Origin: Notamacropus eugenii | Lineage: Eukaryota; Chordata; Mammalia; Diprotodontia; Macropodidae | Reading direction: 5' to 3' | Length of the DNA stretch: 64,000 nt | Assembly: GCF_028372415.1 (NCBI RefSeq) | Contig: NC_092872.1 | Coordinates: forward strand, 394,658,853 to 394,722,852 | Shown here: positions 1-10,799 of the stretch, in pieces | Layout: the number at the start of each line of letters is the position of its first letter | How positions within the stretch are numbered: position 1 is the first letter of the stretch | Position numbers and translations under genes: made by a program | The notes under the pieces: model-generated | What the model was told of the DNA's origin: nothing | Seen by the model: the letters and a program-made list of their open reading frames with translations, nothing else | Databases searched by the model: none

Positions 1-530
1 AACAAGTCAGTACAGTTGGAGTATGCTTGGACATAGAACTTGTGCAATGGAATGATGTGCAAGAAAAAAAGGAAAGGCAGAAAGATAGCTACATATTTAG
101 TCAACATAATTCTAATCCAACAATAAATTATTGCTAGAGACTAGAGATACAAATGGAAAATGAAAAACAGCTTCTACCCTCAAAGAAATTATAGTCTGTT
201 TTAGGTGAGGAGCTCATTTTCTTTTAGAAGAAGAAAACTGTAAATTCTCACAGTTGCATAATATGTTATGAAATGCATATTGGGCATTATTTTTCTCCAA
301 GTGGCACTAAGTACCCTAAGTACTAAGTTCTTTTGAGGCCTGTACCATCTCTCTTTTCATTTGGTTTAATAAATTTTAGTGCTTTCAAACAGAAGTCACT
401 TGTGTCTCCCCCTGGCTGAATTTTCTCTTCATTGAGGGCAAAGGAAGTAAGTATTTACTCAAATATTTTCTCTCCTACATGTCCCACAGAATTGAGCATA
501 TAGTAGGTACCTTTTAAATACTTAATGTCC
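1..530. other. No gene seen
   Basis: AT-rich DNA with no open frame or repeat that I recognise. It may contain very old repeat remnants. Confidence 0.5.
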
Positions 531-655
531 TGGAACCATAGGATGACAGAGCTTGGAAAGGTCTAGAAATAGTTCATCTAAGAGTCTTACTTGACAAATG
601 AAGAAACAGAAGCTCATGCAATTCAAGGGCCTTATCCATTTTCATGGCAAAGCCA
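531..655 (-). repeat. CR1/L3 3' end or CORE-SINE relic
   Basis: The text runs from a GGATGACAGAGCTTGGAAAG-like stretch into GACAAATGAAGAAACAGAAG. This resembles the marsupial pattern 'gatcatagatttagagctggaag' followed by a MIR-type core. It is heavily decayed. It could be a CR1/L3 3' end or a MIR-like SINE; orientation is inferred from the core. Confidence 0.45.
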
Positions 656-1084
656 AAGCTTGTAGGGTATTTAATTGCCTGGTTTTGTGCCAAGCATGCA
701 GTGTGTGTTCAGTAAAGTTTATAGGCTGATTGAATCAAACAAGGTGGAATCCAATAGAGATGAATGCAGTCTGATATTTGCATTCAAAAATCAACATAAC
801 ATTTATAAGATGGGTGATAATTAATGGTTAAATAATGGTTTATTTGAAAAAAAATCATATTTTTAGTTTAGTTTTGTCTTTTTCCATGAACTTCAAGATC
901 AGCATGAACAGAACAGATGATAAAGCAACCAAGAGAGGTAACACAGACAGTCCTGGAATACAGAGTCATAACAAATAAGGAAGTTCAAACTTCCGCAGTA
1001 CTATGTATGTTCAATTTCTATCTGTAGTATTTTGTTCATTTTTTGGCATCAAGTTTTAGTGGAGGATTTATATAATGCCTAAAG

Positions 1085-1315
1085 TAGGGCAACCAGAATG
1101 GTGAAGGAACTTTGTGTTCATTTAATTGGAGGATCATTCCAAGGAAATGAGGATGTTAGCACTGAGAAGGGAGATACCATGGAGACACAATAACTATCTT
1201 TATGTATTTGAAGAGCTCTGGATTAGATTTGTTCCATTTGTCTCTAGTGGACAGAACTGGAAATAATGGTGAAAAGAGGAAGATTTAGACTTAATGCACC
1301 AAAAAAAAGCCCTAA
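1085..1315 (+). repeat. CR1/L3 LINE 3' untranslated fragment
   Basis: The order of phrases matches the 3' part of mammalian L3 (CR1 clade): a 'caaccagaatggtgaaggaac' start, a 'gaggatgttagcactgagaag' block, then 'tatttgaagagctctggattag' and 'agtggacagaactggaaat'. The same phrases recur at 3480-3640 and 28505-28975. The copy is old and non-coding. Confidence 0.6.
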
Positions 1316-1529
1316 ATGATTTAAACAAAACCCAACAAAAACCAAACCAAACAAGAAAAACAACAATAACAAAACCTTTGTATTAGATCAACTCACAAAT
1401 AGAATTAGTTGCTTTAGGCGGTAGTGAGTTCTCCCTCATTGGTGGTCTTTTTTATCCTCATTGGCGGTCTTAAAGTAGATGCTTTCCTCTTCTTCACCTT
1501 CTTCTCCTTCTCCTTCTTCTTTGCATTTA

Positions 1530-1653
1530 GGGTTAAGTAACTTGTCCAGCGTCACATAACTAATAAGTGTCAAAATTTGGAGGCCAGATTTGAACTCAGG
1601 TCCTCCCAACTCCAAGGTTAATGTTCTATTCACTGTACCACCTAGCTGCCCCG
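1530..1653 (-). repeat. tRNA-derived marsupial SINE, 5' part
   Basis: Read on the minus strand it begins GGGGCAGCTAGGTGGTACAG, continues GACCTGAGTTCAAATCTGGC (a B-box-like segment) and ends in a 'tgacgctggacaagttactt' core. This is the diagnostic tRNA-related head of the abundant marsupial SINEs. The 65-residue open frame across it (1436-1633, minus) is fortuitous. Confidence 0.85.
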
Positions 1654-1659
1654 GAAATT

Positions 1660-3475
1660 CCTTCTAATCTACAAATTGAGCTAGATGGCCACTTGTATCC
1701 TTTACAATTTTGAAATTTTGCTTTTCTATGAAGACAGTAAATCCTAAAGGGTATCCAAAAGTCAGTGCTAGATATTTTACAGTTAGAATTAGCAAATTCA
1801 ATAACAATTAATTAAACGTACCTGCTATGTGCTAAGCAGTAAGAATGTGATTTTTTTTAAAAAAGGGCATAATTCCTGCATAATAGAAATGTGAAAACAC
1901 TACAGGAAAATTTCCCTTCCATATAGCTTCTATGCAAATGAGAAAACTCACTTGCTAATTCTCAATTACTTTACCAAACTCTCGGAGTCTCTGAGATCAA
2001 GTGGCAGTCAGGAAAGTGGGCACAGGTATTCAGACAACTTGATAAGACCAAAATATAATTGGGAAATATTTAACAAAATAAATACAAATACAATAGGACA
2101 TAGATAATGTTAGTATGTAGTTTTCTAAATCAATATACAGCCCTCAGGGATCCTTATGTATAGGGTAGTAGCCACCATTTCTCTTTGATACTACTGACAT
2201 ATAATATTGCCCAATTGTTGTGTTGGTTACTCATAGTAAATGGCCTTGGAGATGAACCATTCACTGTCCTTGTCAAGTATTTTGCTTTGTATGTCACTAG
2301 AGTATGTTTAAAAGAGGATGATGAGAGTATTTTAGGCACACTGCTATAAACAATTGCAAACATAATTCTCTCCACAATGATAGATCCTGCCTGGGACACA
2401 ACACAGTCAACACTATTGTCTTCAAAGAGGTAATATGATGCAGGGTTTCATTCAGAATTCAGTACAAATATTTGACTGAAGGCTCACGTAGCAACTCCTA
2501 AATATACACAGTTTAGGGACTGAAAAAAAAAAAAACAACTGTCCATTAAACCTCAATTTATTTCTACTCTGATGCTTAATTCTCATCAAACAGGTGTTTA
2601 TATATCCATTCTAAAGCAAAATTGCTACCTCAACAATGTCCTAGAACATAAATCCAAAAATGTCATGAAACTGAATATTATCGTTCCCAAGACAATTATA
2701 AGTTCTTCCCTTGTTCATATAACCACATTTCTTTGGCTACATTTTCACTTCAGATAAGATACAAACTAATCTGAATCTTTTTTGAGCACTTGGTTTTAAT
2801 GCAAACCTTGAAAAAAACAACCAAAAAACTTGATTTAAATTTAATTCTGAATAATTTTACAAAGCTTTCTTTACCAAGTTTGTTGTTATTCTTAAGATAA
2901 ACACATTGATACAAAAGATAAATACATTGATGAGACATATCCTGAGGGATTCTAAACTTAAATTAAATTTGCCCATAAACAAATACCCAAATCGTGAAGA
3001 TAAATATTTCACAAAATGTGATTTCTTTTCTTCTGGGAATGGGAGAACAACAGCATTTCCTGTAACTGTCTCCCAATTCTATATTAAATCCTTAGATGCT
3101 ATTTATTTTTACTCTTCTTTTAAAACTTTATATGTCTTTATGTGCTTAAAAAAGACTCCTTAACTTCTATGTGTGTCTGCACCAATACCAGCTCCCAGAA
3201 GACCAGACCAATGAATTCACAATGTCTTTGTACAGAATTTAGCTAAATGCCAAAGCATCTCTATGATTTTAGAGCTAGTGACTTCAAGGTGTGAAAGATT
3301 CTTATGGGCATAGTTAAGTGCCTCTGAGAAAAACAGGTTTTTGTTTTTGTTTTGGAACCATTTTGTGCACTAAAAATGCAATTTGTTAGTGAGATGTCCT
3401 AATTTTCTGAAGTCCTCTAAAATAAGGAAAAACTTCCAAACCATTCTATCTGAAGATGAGTAGAAGGAATTGGTG
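1660..3475. other. No gene seen; AT-rich spacer
   Basis: Several 60-85 codon frames occur here (2154-2399, 2572-2757, 2906-3163), but none shows a recognisable protein and all are what AT-rich DNA gives by chance. I see no confident repeat family in this 1.8 kb. Confidence 0.5.
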
Positions 3476-3479
3476 ATAT

Positions 3480-3640
3480 TTATACTATAGAAGAGAAGAT
3501 TTAGAACAGATAGGATAGCTGTCTTCAAATATTTGAAGGACTAAAGATGATTAGAATTGTTCTGATTGGGACTAGGGAGTAGAAATATGAATAATGGGTA
3601 GGAAGTGAAAATAAGCAAATTTAAACCAGGATAAAGAATA
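3480..3640 (+). repeat. CR1/L3 LINE 3' fragment
   Basis: Contains 'aggatagctgtcttcaaatatttgaaggac' and a 'gattagaattgttctgattggg' continuation, the same module as at 1085-1315. It ends where a minus-strand L1-family element has inserted (T tract from 3643). Confidence 0.6.
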
Positions 3641-4099
3641 ACTTTTTTTTTAGTTTTTTTTTTAAATTATATAATTTATTTATTTTTCAGTTTTCAACAT
3701 TCACTCTCACAAGAATTTGAATTCCAAATTTTTTACTCATCTCTCCCCACCACTCACCCCAGGACAGCATGAATTCCATCCACCCCTGTCCCTAGTCTGT
3801 CCTGCTTTCTATCACCTCCACTTCTTCCATCTCCCTCCCCTCTACTTTCCTATAGGGCAAAATAGTTTTCTAAACCCCATTGCCTATACATCTTATTTCC
3901 CAGTTGCATGCAAAAAAACAATTTTTAACATTCCTTTTCAAAGCTTTGAGTTCCATATTCTCTCCTTTCCTCCCTCCCCACCAACCATCACTGAGAAAGC
4001 ATGCAAAACACTTTCATTACAGTCATGTTGCAAAAGGCTAACCACATTTCATTCTGTCCTTCCCTGTCCTCCATTTATTCCATTCTCTCCCTTGACTTG

Positions 4100-4250
4100 T
4101 CCCCCCACAATAGTGTTTGCTTCTGATTATCCCTTACCCCAACTTGCGGTCCCTTCTATTGTCTTGTTTCTCTTATACCCTCCCCCCTGCCTTCCTGTAG
4201 GGTAAAATAAATTTCCAGTTGAGTGCGTGTTATTCTCTCCTTAAGCCAAA
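4100..4250 (-). repeat. Internal repeat module in copy A 3' UTR
   Basis: On the minus strand this reads 'ttaccctacaggaaggcagg..gagggtataag..gaccgcaagttggggtaagggataatcag'. It is a diverged second copy of the terminal module at about 3690-3890 ('ttgccctataggaaagtagagg..'). The 3' UTR of this family therefore seems to contain two related purine-rich units. Confidence 0.5.
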
Positions 4251-4404
4251 TCCTGTGAGAGTAAGACTCACTTGTTCCCTTTCATCTCCCCCCTCTTACC
4301 TTCCATTGTAAAAGCTCTTTCTTGTCACTTTTATATGAGATGATTTGCTATATTTTACTTCTCTCATCCTCTTTCTCTTAATAAATTCCTCTGTATCAGC
4401 AAGG

Positions 4405-4650
4405 ACCCCAGCATGCAAAAGAGGGCCTACTGTACAGGTTCTTACATATGCTTTTCTAAAAGGAAAACAATTTTTGAGGGCTCAACAATCTACTTTAATC
4501 AAACATATATATCACTCACTTAGTTCGGGGGAAAAGTCAGCATCCCGAACTTTGGAGAAAATACAAAAAGAGGAAAAAAAGACCAACAGACAGGGCTTCC
4601 AACTGTCTGATCATAAGAAATACATACATCACAGATCAACAGACAGATCT
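4405..4650. other. Unassigned segment inside copy A
   Basis: Homology between copy A and copy B stops at about 4650 (after the shared CACCTCCTGAAAGAG block) and family-like 3' UTR text resumes near 4400. The intervening 245 bp match nothing in copy B. They include an 8-bp inverted repeat, AGTTCGGG at 4522-4529 and CCCGAACT at 4544-4551. It may be a separate small insertion or a divergent piece of the family. Confidence 0.45.
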
Positions 4651-4699
4651 TTTTGAAAGCTCTTTCAGGAGGTGATCAGACGATGCTTTCCATTTCTAT

Positions 4700-5370
4700 T
4701 TTCCCTTCTGGTTCAGTTTTCCTTGATAATTTCTTGGGAGATTATGTCAGGCTCTTTTGTTGATCATCGTTTTCAGGTAGACCAATAATTTTTAAATTAT
4801 CTCTCCTGGATCTACTTCCCAGTTCAGTTGCTTTTCCAATGAGATATTTCACGTTGTCTTCTATTTTTCCTTGTTTTGGTTTGGTTTTATAATGTCTTGA
4901 TTTCTCATAAAGTCATTAGCCTCCATCTGCTCCATCCTAACTTTTAAAGAACCATTTTCTTCAGTGAGCTTTTCGACCTCCTTTTCCATTTGACCAATTC
5001 TGTGTTTTGAGGCATTCTTCTCCCCTGACTTTTCGGAACTCTTTTGCCGTTTGGGTTAGTCTATTTTTAAAGGTGTTATTTTCTTCAGCATATTTTGAGT
5101 CTCCTTTAATAAGCTGTTGACTCATTTTTCATGATTTTCTTGCATTGCTCTCATTTTTCATCCCAATTTTTCCTCTACTTCTCTTACTTGATTTTCAAAA
5201 TCCTTTTGAGCTCCTCCATATTTTTTGGAGGATTTGGATGTAGTATCCTTGACTTTGCTTTCTTCCTCTAGTTGTATGTTTTGATCTTCCTCATCTGAAA
5301 AGCCAGAAGAAAATATCTTTTCACCAAGAAAGTAATTATCTATAGTCTTATTTTTCCCCTTTTGGGGCAT
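4700..5370 (-). pseudogene. L1-type ORF1 remnant (copy A)
   Basis: The start is placed at the ATG at 5370 (MPQKGKNKT...), with another in-frame ATG four codons upstream at 5382. The first 70 residues are open: a polar N-terminus with the motif KTIDNYF, an acidic stretch with DEEDQNIQ, then the start of a coiled coil (QKDFENQVREVEEKLG). After a stop near 5158 the same protein continues in broken frames with heptad-like, Lys/Glu-rich text toward 4700. L1 ORF1 encodes an RNA-binding, trimerising chaperone for retrotransposition. The same N-terminal motif pattern is seen in copy B near 42343 and copy C near 60720. Frames are interrupted, so this copy is dead. Confidence 0.75.
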
Positions 5371-6284
5371 TTTCTCAGTCAATTACTTGAGTTTTTAGCC
5401 CTTTCTTAAGAGGAGAGTGTCCTATCCCATGTTTTGTGCATCTGTTTTCAGAGATATCTCTAGGGACCTGTAGGTCCTCAGTTCCTCCACAGTGGTATAA
5501 TCAAGGGAGAGGTGTTTATTCCTCTCCTAGCCTGCACTCTGCTCTATGAGCAACCACAAGCACACTTTTCTGCCCTGGAACTGTGAGTAGGATTCCCTCT
5601 CTACAGCTGCCACCAGCTCTACCATGCCAGTGCTCCTCCTCATCTGAAGACCATCACTCAAGACTAAGATATAGATCAGCTGCTCCATTCCCCCAACCTC
5701 TTTAGGTAGAGAGTTCCACAAGCAGCTGCTTCTAGGGCTGGAACTGGGGTCAGATCATGCTTCTCTCTCATCCAGGTGAAAGAACTTTCTCGCTGAACTT
5801 TGAAACTGTCTTTGGTGTTTATGGGTTGTGAAATCTGGAAACCTCAGCAGCTGCTAGTGCCCTGAGGCCTGCTGCAGTCAGATCTGTGCCAGTGTAGCCC
5901 ATGCTGGGCTGTGCTCTGCTTTGAGCCTGGTACAGTAGACCCTTCCTGTTTACCTTCCAGTATGTCTTGGGCCAGAGTGATACAGAATTCCAGAATATTT
6001 TACAGTCATTTTTACAGGCATTTCTTACAGGTATTTTAAGGGTTTTGTGTGGAGAGCTCAAGAAGATCCATGCTTCTACTCTGCCATTTTGGTCCACCCC
6101 CTAAAAAATAACATCTTGGTAATTAAGAACATGCTCAATTAATATGAGATGATCCCAGAAGCAGTGAGCTTCCCCTCACTGCATGTCAGCAAGCATGGGC
6201 TAGAAAGCCACTTGTCAGGTATGTTATAGAGGGAATTCTTTCTTACATATGAATAAGTTAGATTCTGTGACTGTGAGAGTCATG

Positions 6285-6475
6285 AAAGATCAGAGATCAT
6301 AGATGTTTAGAATTTGAAAATACCTTAGAAAGGAAGGTAGAATCAGTTTTGGCTACTTCCCACTTATGTAACTTTGGGCAAGTCACTTAATCGCTCCATG
6401 TCTTAGATTCCTCATCTGTAAAAAATAAAGGAGATTAGACCTGATATTGCTAATGCATTTTCTGGCTTTAAAGTA
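6285..6475 (+). repeat. MIR-like SINE
   Basis: The core 'atgtaactttgggcaagtcacttaatc' followed by 'ttcctcatctgtaaaa' and 'gattagacctgatattgc' is the standard MIR order on the plus strand. A 'gatcatagatgtttagaatt' fragment upstream may be a separate CR1/L3 piece. Confidence 0.65.
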
Positions 6476-6554
6476 TACATACTGTGATTTTGGTGATGCA
6501 GAAACTGTTTTGACACATGTTACTATCTATTGACAATTAAAACTCTCAAAAAGC

Positions 6555-6690
6555 TGTCTGAGACTACAAGGGTGAGAGATTTGTCCAAGATCACAAAGCT
6601 AGTAAGTGTTAAGATCAGGATTTGAAACTAGACCTTTCTGACTCCAAATTGAATAATCCTGATACCTACTATGCTCTGCTTCTGTTCCAA
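6555..6690 (-). repeat. MIR/tRNA-SINE fragment
   Basis: Contains 'ttgtccaagatcacaaagctagtaagtgtt', 'caggatttgaaactagacct' and 'ctgactccaaatt', the minus-strand order of the SINE core and head. Confidence 0.7.
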
Positions 6691-6764
6691 CATTCTTTAA
6701 GGGATGTACCAAGCTATATCATCCAATCCCACAATGTCATACATGAAAAATCTTGAGTTTAGTG

Positions 6765-6870
6765 CATAGAGATTTGTCTAAAGTTATGTGACTCAGTAGT
6801 ATATGCTGACTAGGAACACAGGACTTCCAATTCCAAATTTAGTACTCTTATTTTATACAATGGTGCTTCT
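6765..6870 (-). repeat. Degenerate MIR-like fragment
   Basis: Shows 'gatttgtctaaagttatgtgac', 'cacaggacttccaattccaaat' and 'tagtactcttattttatac', a decayed minus-strand SINE that follows the previous one. Confidence 0.5.
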
Positions 6871-7767
6871 AACTAGTCTTAAATAAGTAATTAAACATAA
6901 AACCAAAACATACAAATAAACAAATAGTTCCAATACTGATTACATAATGGAAAGTTCGTCTTAAATCAATTTCCAAATCTTCTATTGGAATTTAAAGCAC
7001 AAACAAATGTCCTTATGTTTTAAGTGTGTAATGAAAATTGTGAGTAGATAAATTGGCAGGTAAATCACATAGAAATGCCAGAAAATTTCAGAGGAAAATG
7101 ATTGTCCATTGAGTCAGCTACTTTGTTTTTCATTTTCAAAAATGAATCCAGATGTATCTTAATGGCAGAATTACATTAATTGCCAGTAGAGATTTACAGG
7201 GTTTTTATTTTTAATGTAATTGTACTATTATCAGGCACTCTGCACATAAGCTGGAAAAGAGAGGCCAAAGAGGATGAGATAGTTTCAAAATTGCTATATC
7301 AGCTCCACAGAGACATTACAGTTTAGCTGATAAGTGCTAAGAGTAGTATTTTGCATAAATATTCCAGAGTATTGAGTAGATTTTTTGTGTCTATAATTAG
7401 AGCTTTGATTTATTCTGACAGAATTAATTATAGGGTAATGTCCTATAATGCCTCTGTTGTATATTTATAGGGAATTTTCTTCTTTCCTGATCAAATCAAA
7501 GGTGCACATATACTTCCTTAAGAAAAAAGATGCATATTAATTTAGATCAAATGTTAACTAAGGTCACATAAGTATTCAAAGCTTGTTTAGAAACAAAAAC
7601 AACATCAACTAGTGGCAAAGTCAGTTTGAGTTTCTAGGTCCAGAGTCACACTTAAATATGCCATTTAAATAGGCTAACAACTCTTTTGAAAGCAAATTGT
7701 TAACTGATAGATTTGGGGTGCAATTATTTTGAAATACAAGCATGAATTGTCAGGTTAGTACCTACCT
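6871..7767. other. Repeat-free spacer, possible conserved element
   Basis: No gene and no repeat recognised. The stretch 7085-7500 is AT-rich but not simple, with several TAATTA-type homeodomain-like motifs. See the findings. Confidence 0.4.
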
Positions 7768-8026
7768 CCATTTGGCACAGTGCATAGAGTGCCAGTCCTG
7801 GAGTCAGAAAAGCTCATCTTCCTGAGTTCAAATTTGACCTGAGACACCTACTACCTGTGTGATGTTGGGCAAGTCAAAGTTCAAATCCGGTTTGCCTCAT
7901 TTTCCTCATCTGTAAAATGAATTGGAGAGGGAAACAGCAATCCATTCCATTATCTTTGCTGAGAAAATCTCAAATGGGTTCAACAAGAGTTGGACATGAG
8001 TGAAATGACTGAAGAGCTGCAACAAA
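7768..8026 (+). repeat. Full-length tRNA-derived SINE
   Basis: The head has GGCACAGTGCATAGAGTGCC and CCTGAGTTCAAATTTGACCT (A- and B-box-like), then the GTGATGTTGGGCAAGTC core. A second half reads 'aaatgaattggagagggaaac', 'tatctttgctgagaaaatctc' and AAGAGTTGGACATGAGTGAA. The order is the same as at 24645-24890 and 50018-50288, and in reverse at 11657-11899. Confidence 0.85.
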
Positions 8027-8485
8027 GGCAGAAATTGCTTTAGGGAGTGCTATAGGATTGTGTCAATATTTTAATAATGTTTGGGTCCTGCTGTTAGCAA
8101 ATATATAACTAGAGAATCTTCAGAAAAGGTTTAAGCTGTGCAAACTGGTCAGATTCAACCTAATCAGGTACATGCTAGATTCTCAAATGGTGTTTCCACT
8201 AGCCATTTTCTACACTGCTATTGGCTGAGGGAAAATCATAGTTTCCAATTCTGACCAGAAAAAATCCCTTTAAAATGAATTGGTGCCATGTTAAGTGGGT
8301 AGAATAGTCTATAAGCTGACATCTCTGTTGACAAACTGGATGAGGTCTTGAGCCATGAATATATCTCTTTCTTCTTTCCAGCACCCCCTTCCAGCAATAA
8401 GGTTTTGTGTATCTGAAGCATCTGACATGATTATATGTCGTTGTGCTGTTATAGTTATTACATAGGTATTGTAGCTATTATATAG

Positions 8486-8744
8486 CTAGGCAGCTAGTGA
8501 ATAGAATACTGGACCTGGAGTCAGCAATTCCTGAGTTAAAATCCAGACTAAGACACTTTACAAGCTGTGTGACCCTGGGTAAGTCACAACCTCTATTTGC
8601 CTCAGTTTCTTCATCTGAAAAAGAAGCGGTAATAATAGCACCTACTCCCCAGGGTTGTTGGGAGATCAGGTGAGATAATGGTTGTAAAGCACTTAGTATA
8701 GTTCTTGGCACATAATAAGTACTACGTAACTGTTAGCTATTACT
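8486..8744 (+). repeat. Full-length MIR/CORE-type SINE
   Basis: Runs from CTAGGCAGCTAGTGAATAGA through AGCTGTGTGACCCTGGGTAA and TTCATCTGAAAAAGAAG to a tail with 'cagggttgttgggagatcagg', 'gtaaagcacttagtatagttc' and 'cataataagtacta'. The tail differs from that of the SINE at 7768 and matches 55540-55830. Confidence 0.85.
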
Positions 8745-8779
8745 ATACAGGATTAATATTATACTTATTATTACTCTTC

Positions 8780-9152
8780 TTCCTATACCTTATACTCCAA
8801 CCAAACTGAACTTCTCATTCTTCATACATGAGGCTCATCTCTTCATGTTTTCCCCTGGCTGTCCCTGTGATGCACTCCATTCTCTTCTCTCCCTCAGAAT
8901 TCCTCGTTTCGTTCAGTTCCAACTCCGCCTTCTAAATAAAGTCTTTCACCAATCCTGTAACTGCTATTACTTTCTGGTCTGATACTATAGTGCATTTATT
9001 CTGTGTGTGCCTGTACAAGTACATATTTTTCCCTCAAAAAAAAAGTAAGTTCCTTGAAGTCAACAATTATATTTAGTCTTTTTATCCCCATCACCTAACA
9101 TAGTACCTGACACATGTTAGGAATTTCATAAATGCTTACTCAATGATTGATT
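8780..9152 (+). repeat. L2 LINE 3' end
   Basis: Shows the L2 terminal order: a 'ctggctgtccctgtgatgc' block, 'cctccgccttctaaataaagtc'-like text, then 'agttccttgaagtcaacaat', 'atccccatcacctaacatagtacctgacac' and a TGCTTACTCAATGATTGA terminus. Confidence 0.75.
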
Positions 9153-9154
9153 AT

Positions 9155-10018
9155 ACCTCTAAGATGGAATTAATTAAGAAAACATGTGGTTCTTTTCTGA
9201 TGACTATTATAATTGGAGAGAGACTATGTTGTATACAGAAGAGAGCCAACTGGGTATAAATACAGATGCAATTTCAAATTCTAGCTCCAGCATTTTTAGT
9301 AGTTTGTGATGATGCAGTTTGACTCCTTAAACTTTCAGTTTTCTCAAATATAAAATGGAAAGAATAATTCTTTTATTTTTGCCCAGTCTAAAAGGTCGCT
9401 GTAAAGAAAGGCTGCACAATCATTGGAATGCTATGGAAATTCAAGTTTTTATTATATCAGTATGTCAAGATTCTGTGTGCTTTATTTGCCATGAAAACGC
9501 TTTCCTTTCAGGACTGCAACTCCTTCTATGCCCTACTAGATTATGAATCATTTTTATAAGAATGTTGTTCTTTCTACTATGGAAAGAGGAATTTTGTTTT
9601 GTGCTGTGTTATCCTCCATTTCAAATTATGAGTCCCTCTTCAAAGTTGTATGTTTGGTTTAGAACGTCTTCATGTAATTTTAAACATTGAATTAACAACA
9701 ACAAAACACACACAACCCTTTGCAAAGTACTTTCATCTATGCAATAATTTTATCTCATTTTAGCTTTATTACACAATGCAAATATAATTTCATTAAGTTG
9801 GTTACTTTTGCTACCAAAACAGATCAGAGACCAAAAACATTTAGCAGATCAACATTTAGAGATGCTGCTGCCAAAGAAAATAGTCATCTTCCTGCTGCCA
9901 ATTTAGTGATAAACTCACAGACTCTAGTCTAGATTGGTCAGTCCTTACATGATAGAAATATAGACTATGTATAGTCTACTCTAGACCTTCATTCAAAGCT
10001 ATGGCACCTTGGACCGTA

Positions 10019-10022
<4 letters not shown>
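9155..10022. other. No gene seen
   Basis: AT-rich DNA with short chance frames (9355-9546, 9720-9932). A weak MIR-like piece may lie at 9715-9790 ('gcaaagtactttcatctatgc'). Confidence 0.45.

Positions 10023-10106
<84 letters not shown>
10023..10106. repeat. (AT)42 microsatellite
   Basis: An uninterrupted AT dinucleotide run of 84 bp. It can form cruciforms and its length in the assembly may not be exact. Confidence 0.97.
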
Positions 10107-10109
<3 letters not shown>

Positions 10110-10799
10110 TACATACATATATATTCAGTTGGCCCCTCATTATTTATTAGTAGTAGTCCCACACCAAATTTGAGAAGACTGAAGTTCACAGAAGCTAGAT
10201 GACATATGACATGCTTAAATTCACACAGGAAGTAAAATGAAAGAACCACTCCTATAAACCAGATTTTCTGATCTCTGGCTTTCTTTCTATTAAACTATTT
10301 CTATTAAGCTATTCACTTTCTTAAAATAACCCTATAGAAATGATATTGAAGAAATTGAGTACCAGAGAAGTTAAATATATTGAGTTTGCCCAAAAATATT
10401 AAGAAGTTTTTGAATTCCAAATTTCAGAAATGTTAAGGATGAATGTCAATAGTTTGGGCAACCAGAATTTAATTCAGTTTGAAAAGATTAGATGTCACAT
10501 TGGACATAATGCATTTGTTTATTCATAACAATGATAAGATTGCATGATAAAACAATATATCAGAGACACTATTCACGAATGTTTTTTAAAGATACAAATC
10601 TAATCAATGTCTGAAATGCCTAAAATATTATGAATAATATTTGTGTTTAAGAAATTTTGTAAATATGAATTATTGAACCTATTCTATATTTTCCTATTCC
10701 AACAAGTTGACCTTCTTAGTGCCCAGATAAAAACATGACTCACATTCTCAAAAATTCTGCATCTTCTAACTGCTTAGGGAATAAAATGAGCACTTCTTA
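10107..10799. other. No gene seen
   Basis: AT-rich spacer with no recognised repeat or coding sequence. Confidence 0.45.

Larger units (their letters stand above)
3643..6102 (-). mobile_element. Full-length ORF1-only L1 derivative (HAL1-like), copy A
   Basis: A 2.46-kb minus-strand retroelement. The 5' end at about 6102 reads GGGGGTGGACCAAAATGGCA, the usual marsupial L1 start. A 5' leader (about 5380-6100) follows, then ORF1, then a G/A-rich 3' UTR ending in an AATAAATAAATT-type tail and the T tract at 3643. No ORF2 (endonuclease/RT) sequence is present between ORF1 and 3' UTR. Ten-base flanks AAAGAATAAC (3633-3642) and AAAAAATAAC (6103-6112) are a 9/10 target-site duplication, so both ends are intact and the lack of ORF2 is not 5' truncation. 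This is the design of half-L1 (HAL1) elements, which would depend on L1 ORF2 protein. Compared with copy B (41771-44085) it lacks a recognisable ORF1 C-terminal domain and has an unrelated segment at about 4405-4650. Confidence 0.8.

Noticed and set aside
1530-1653. tRNA gene
   Set aside because: The A- and B-box-like segments here and in other SINEs belong to tRNA-derived SINE heads; no cloverleaf with matching acceptor stem is seen.
3717-4205. 162-codon plus-strand open frame, the longest in the window
   Set aside because: It lies antisense to the C/T-rich complement of the 3' UTR of the ORF1-only element A and encodes Pro/Phe/Leu/Ser-rich text with no domain.
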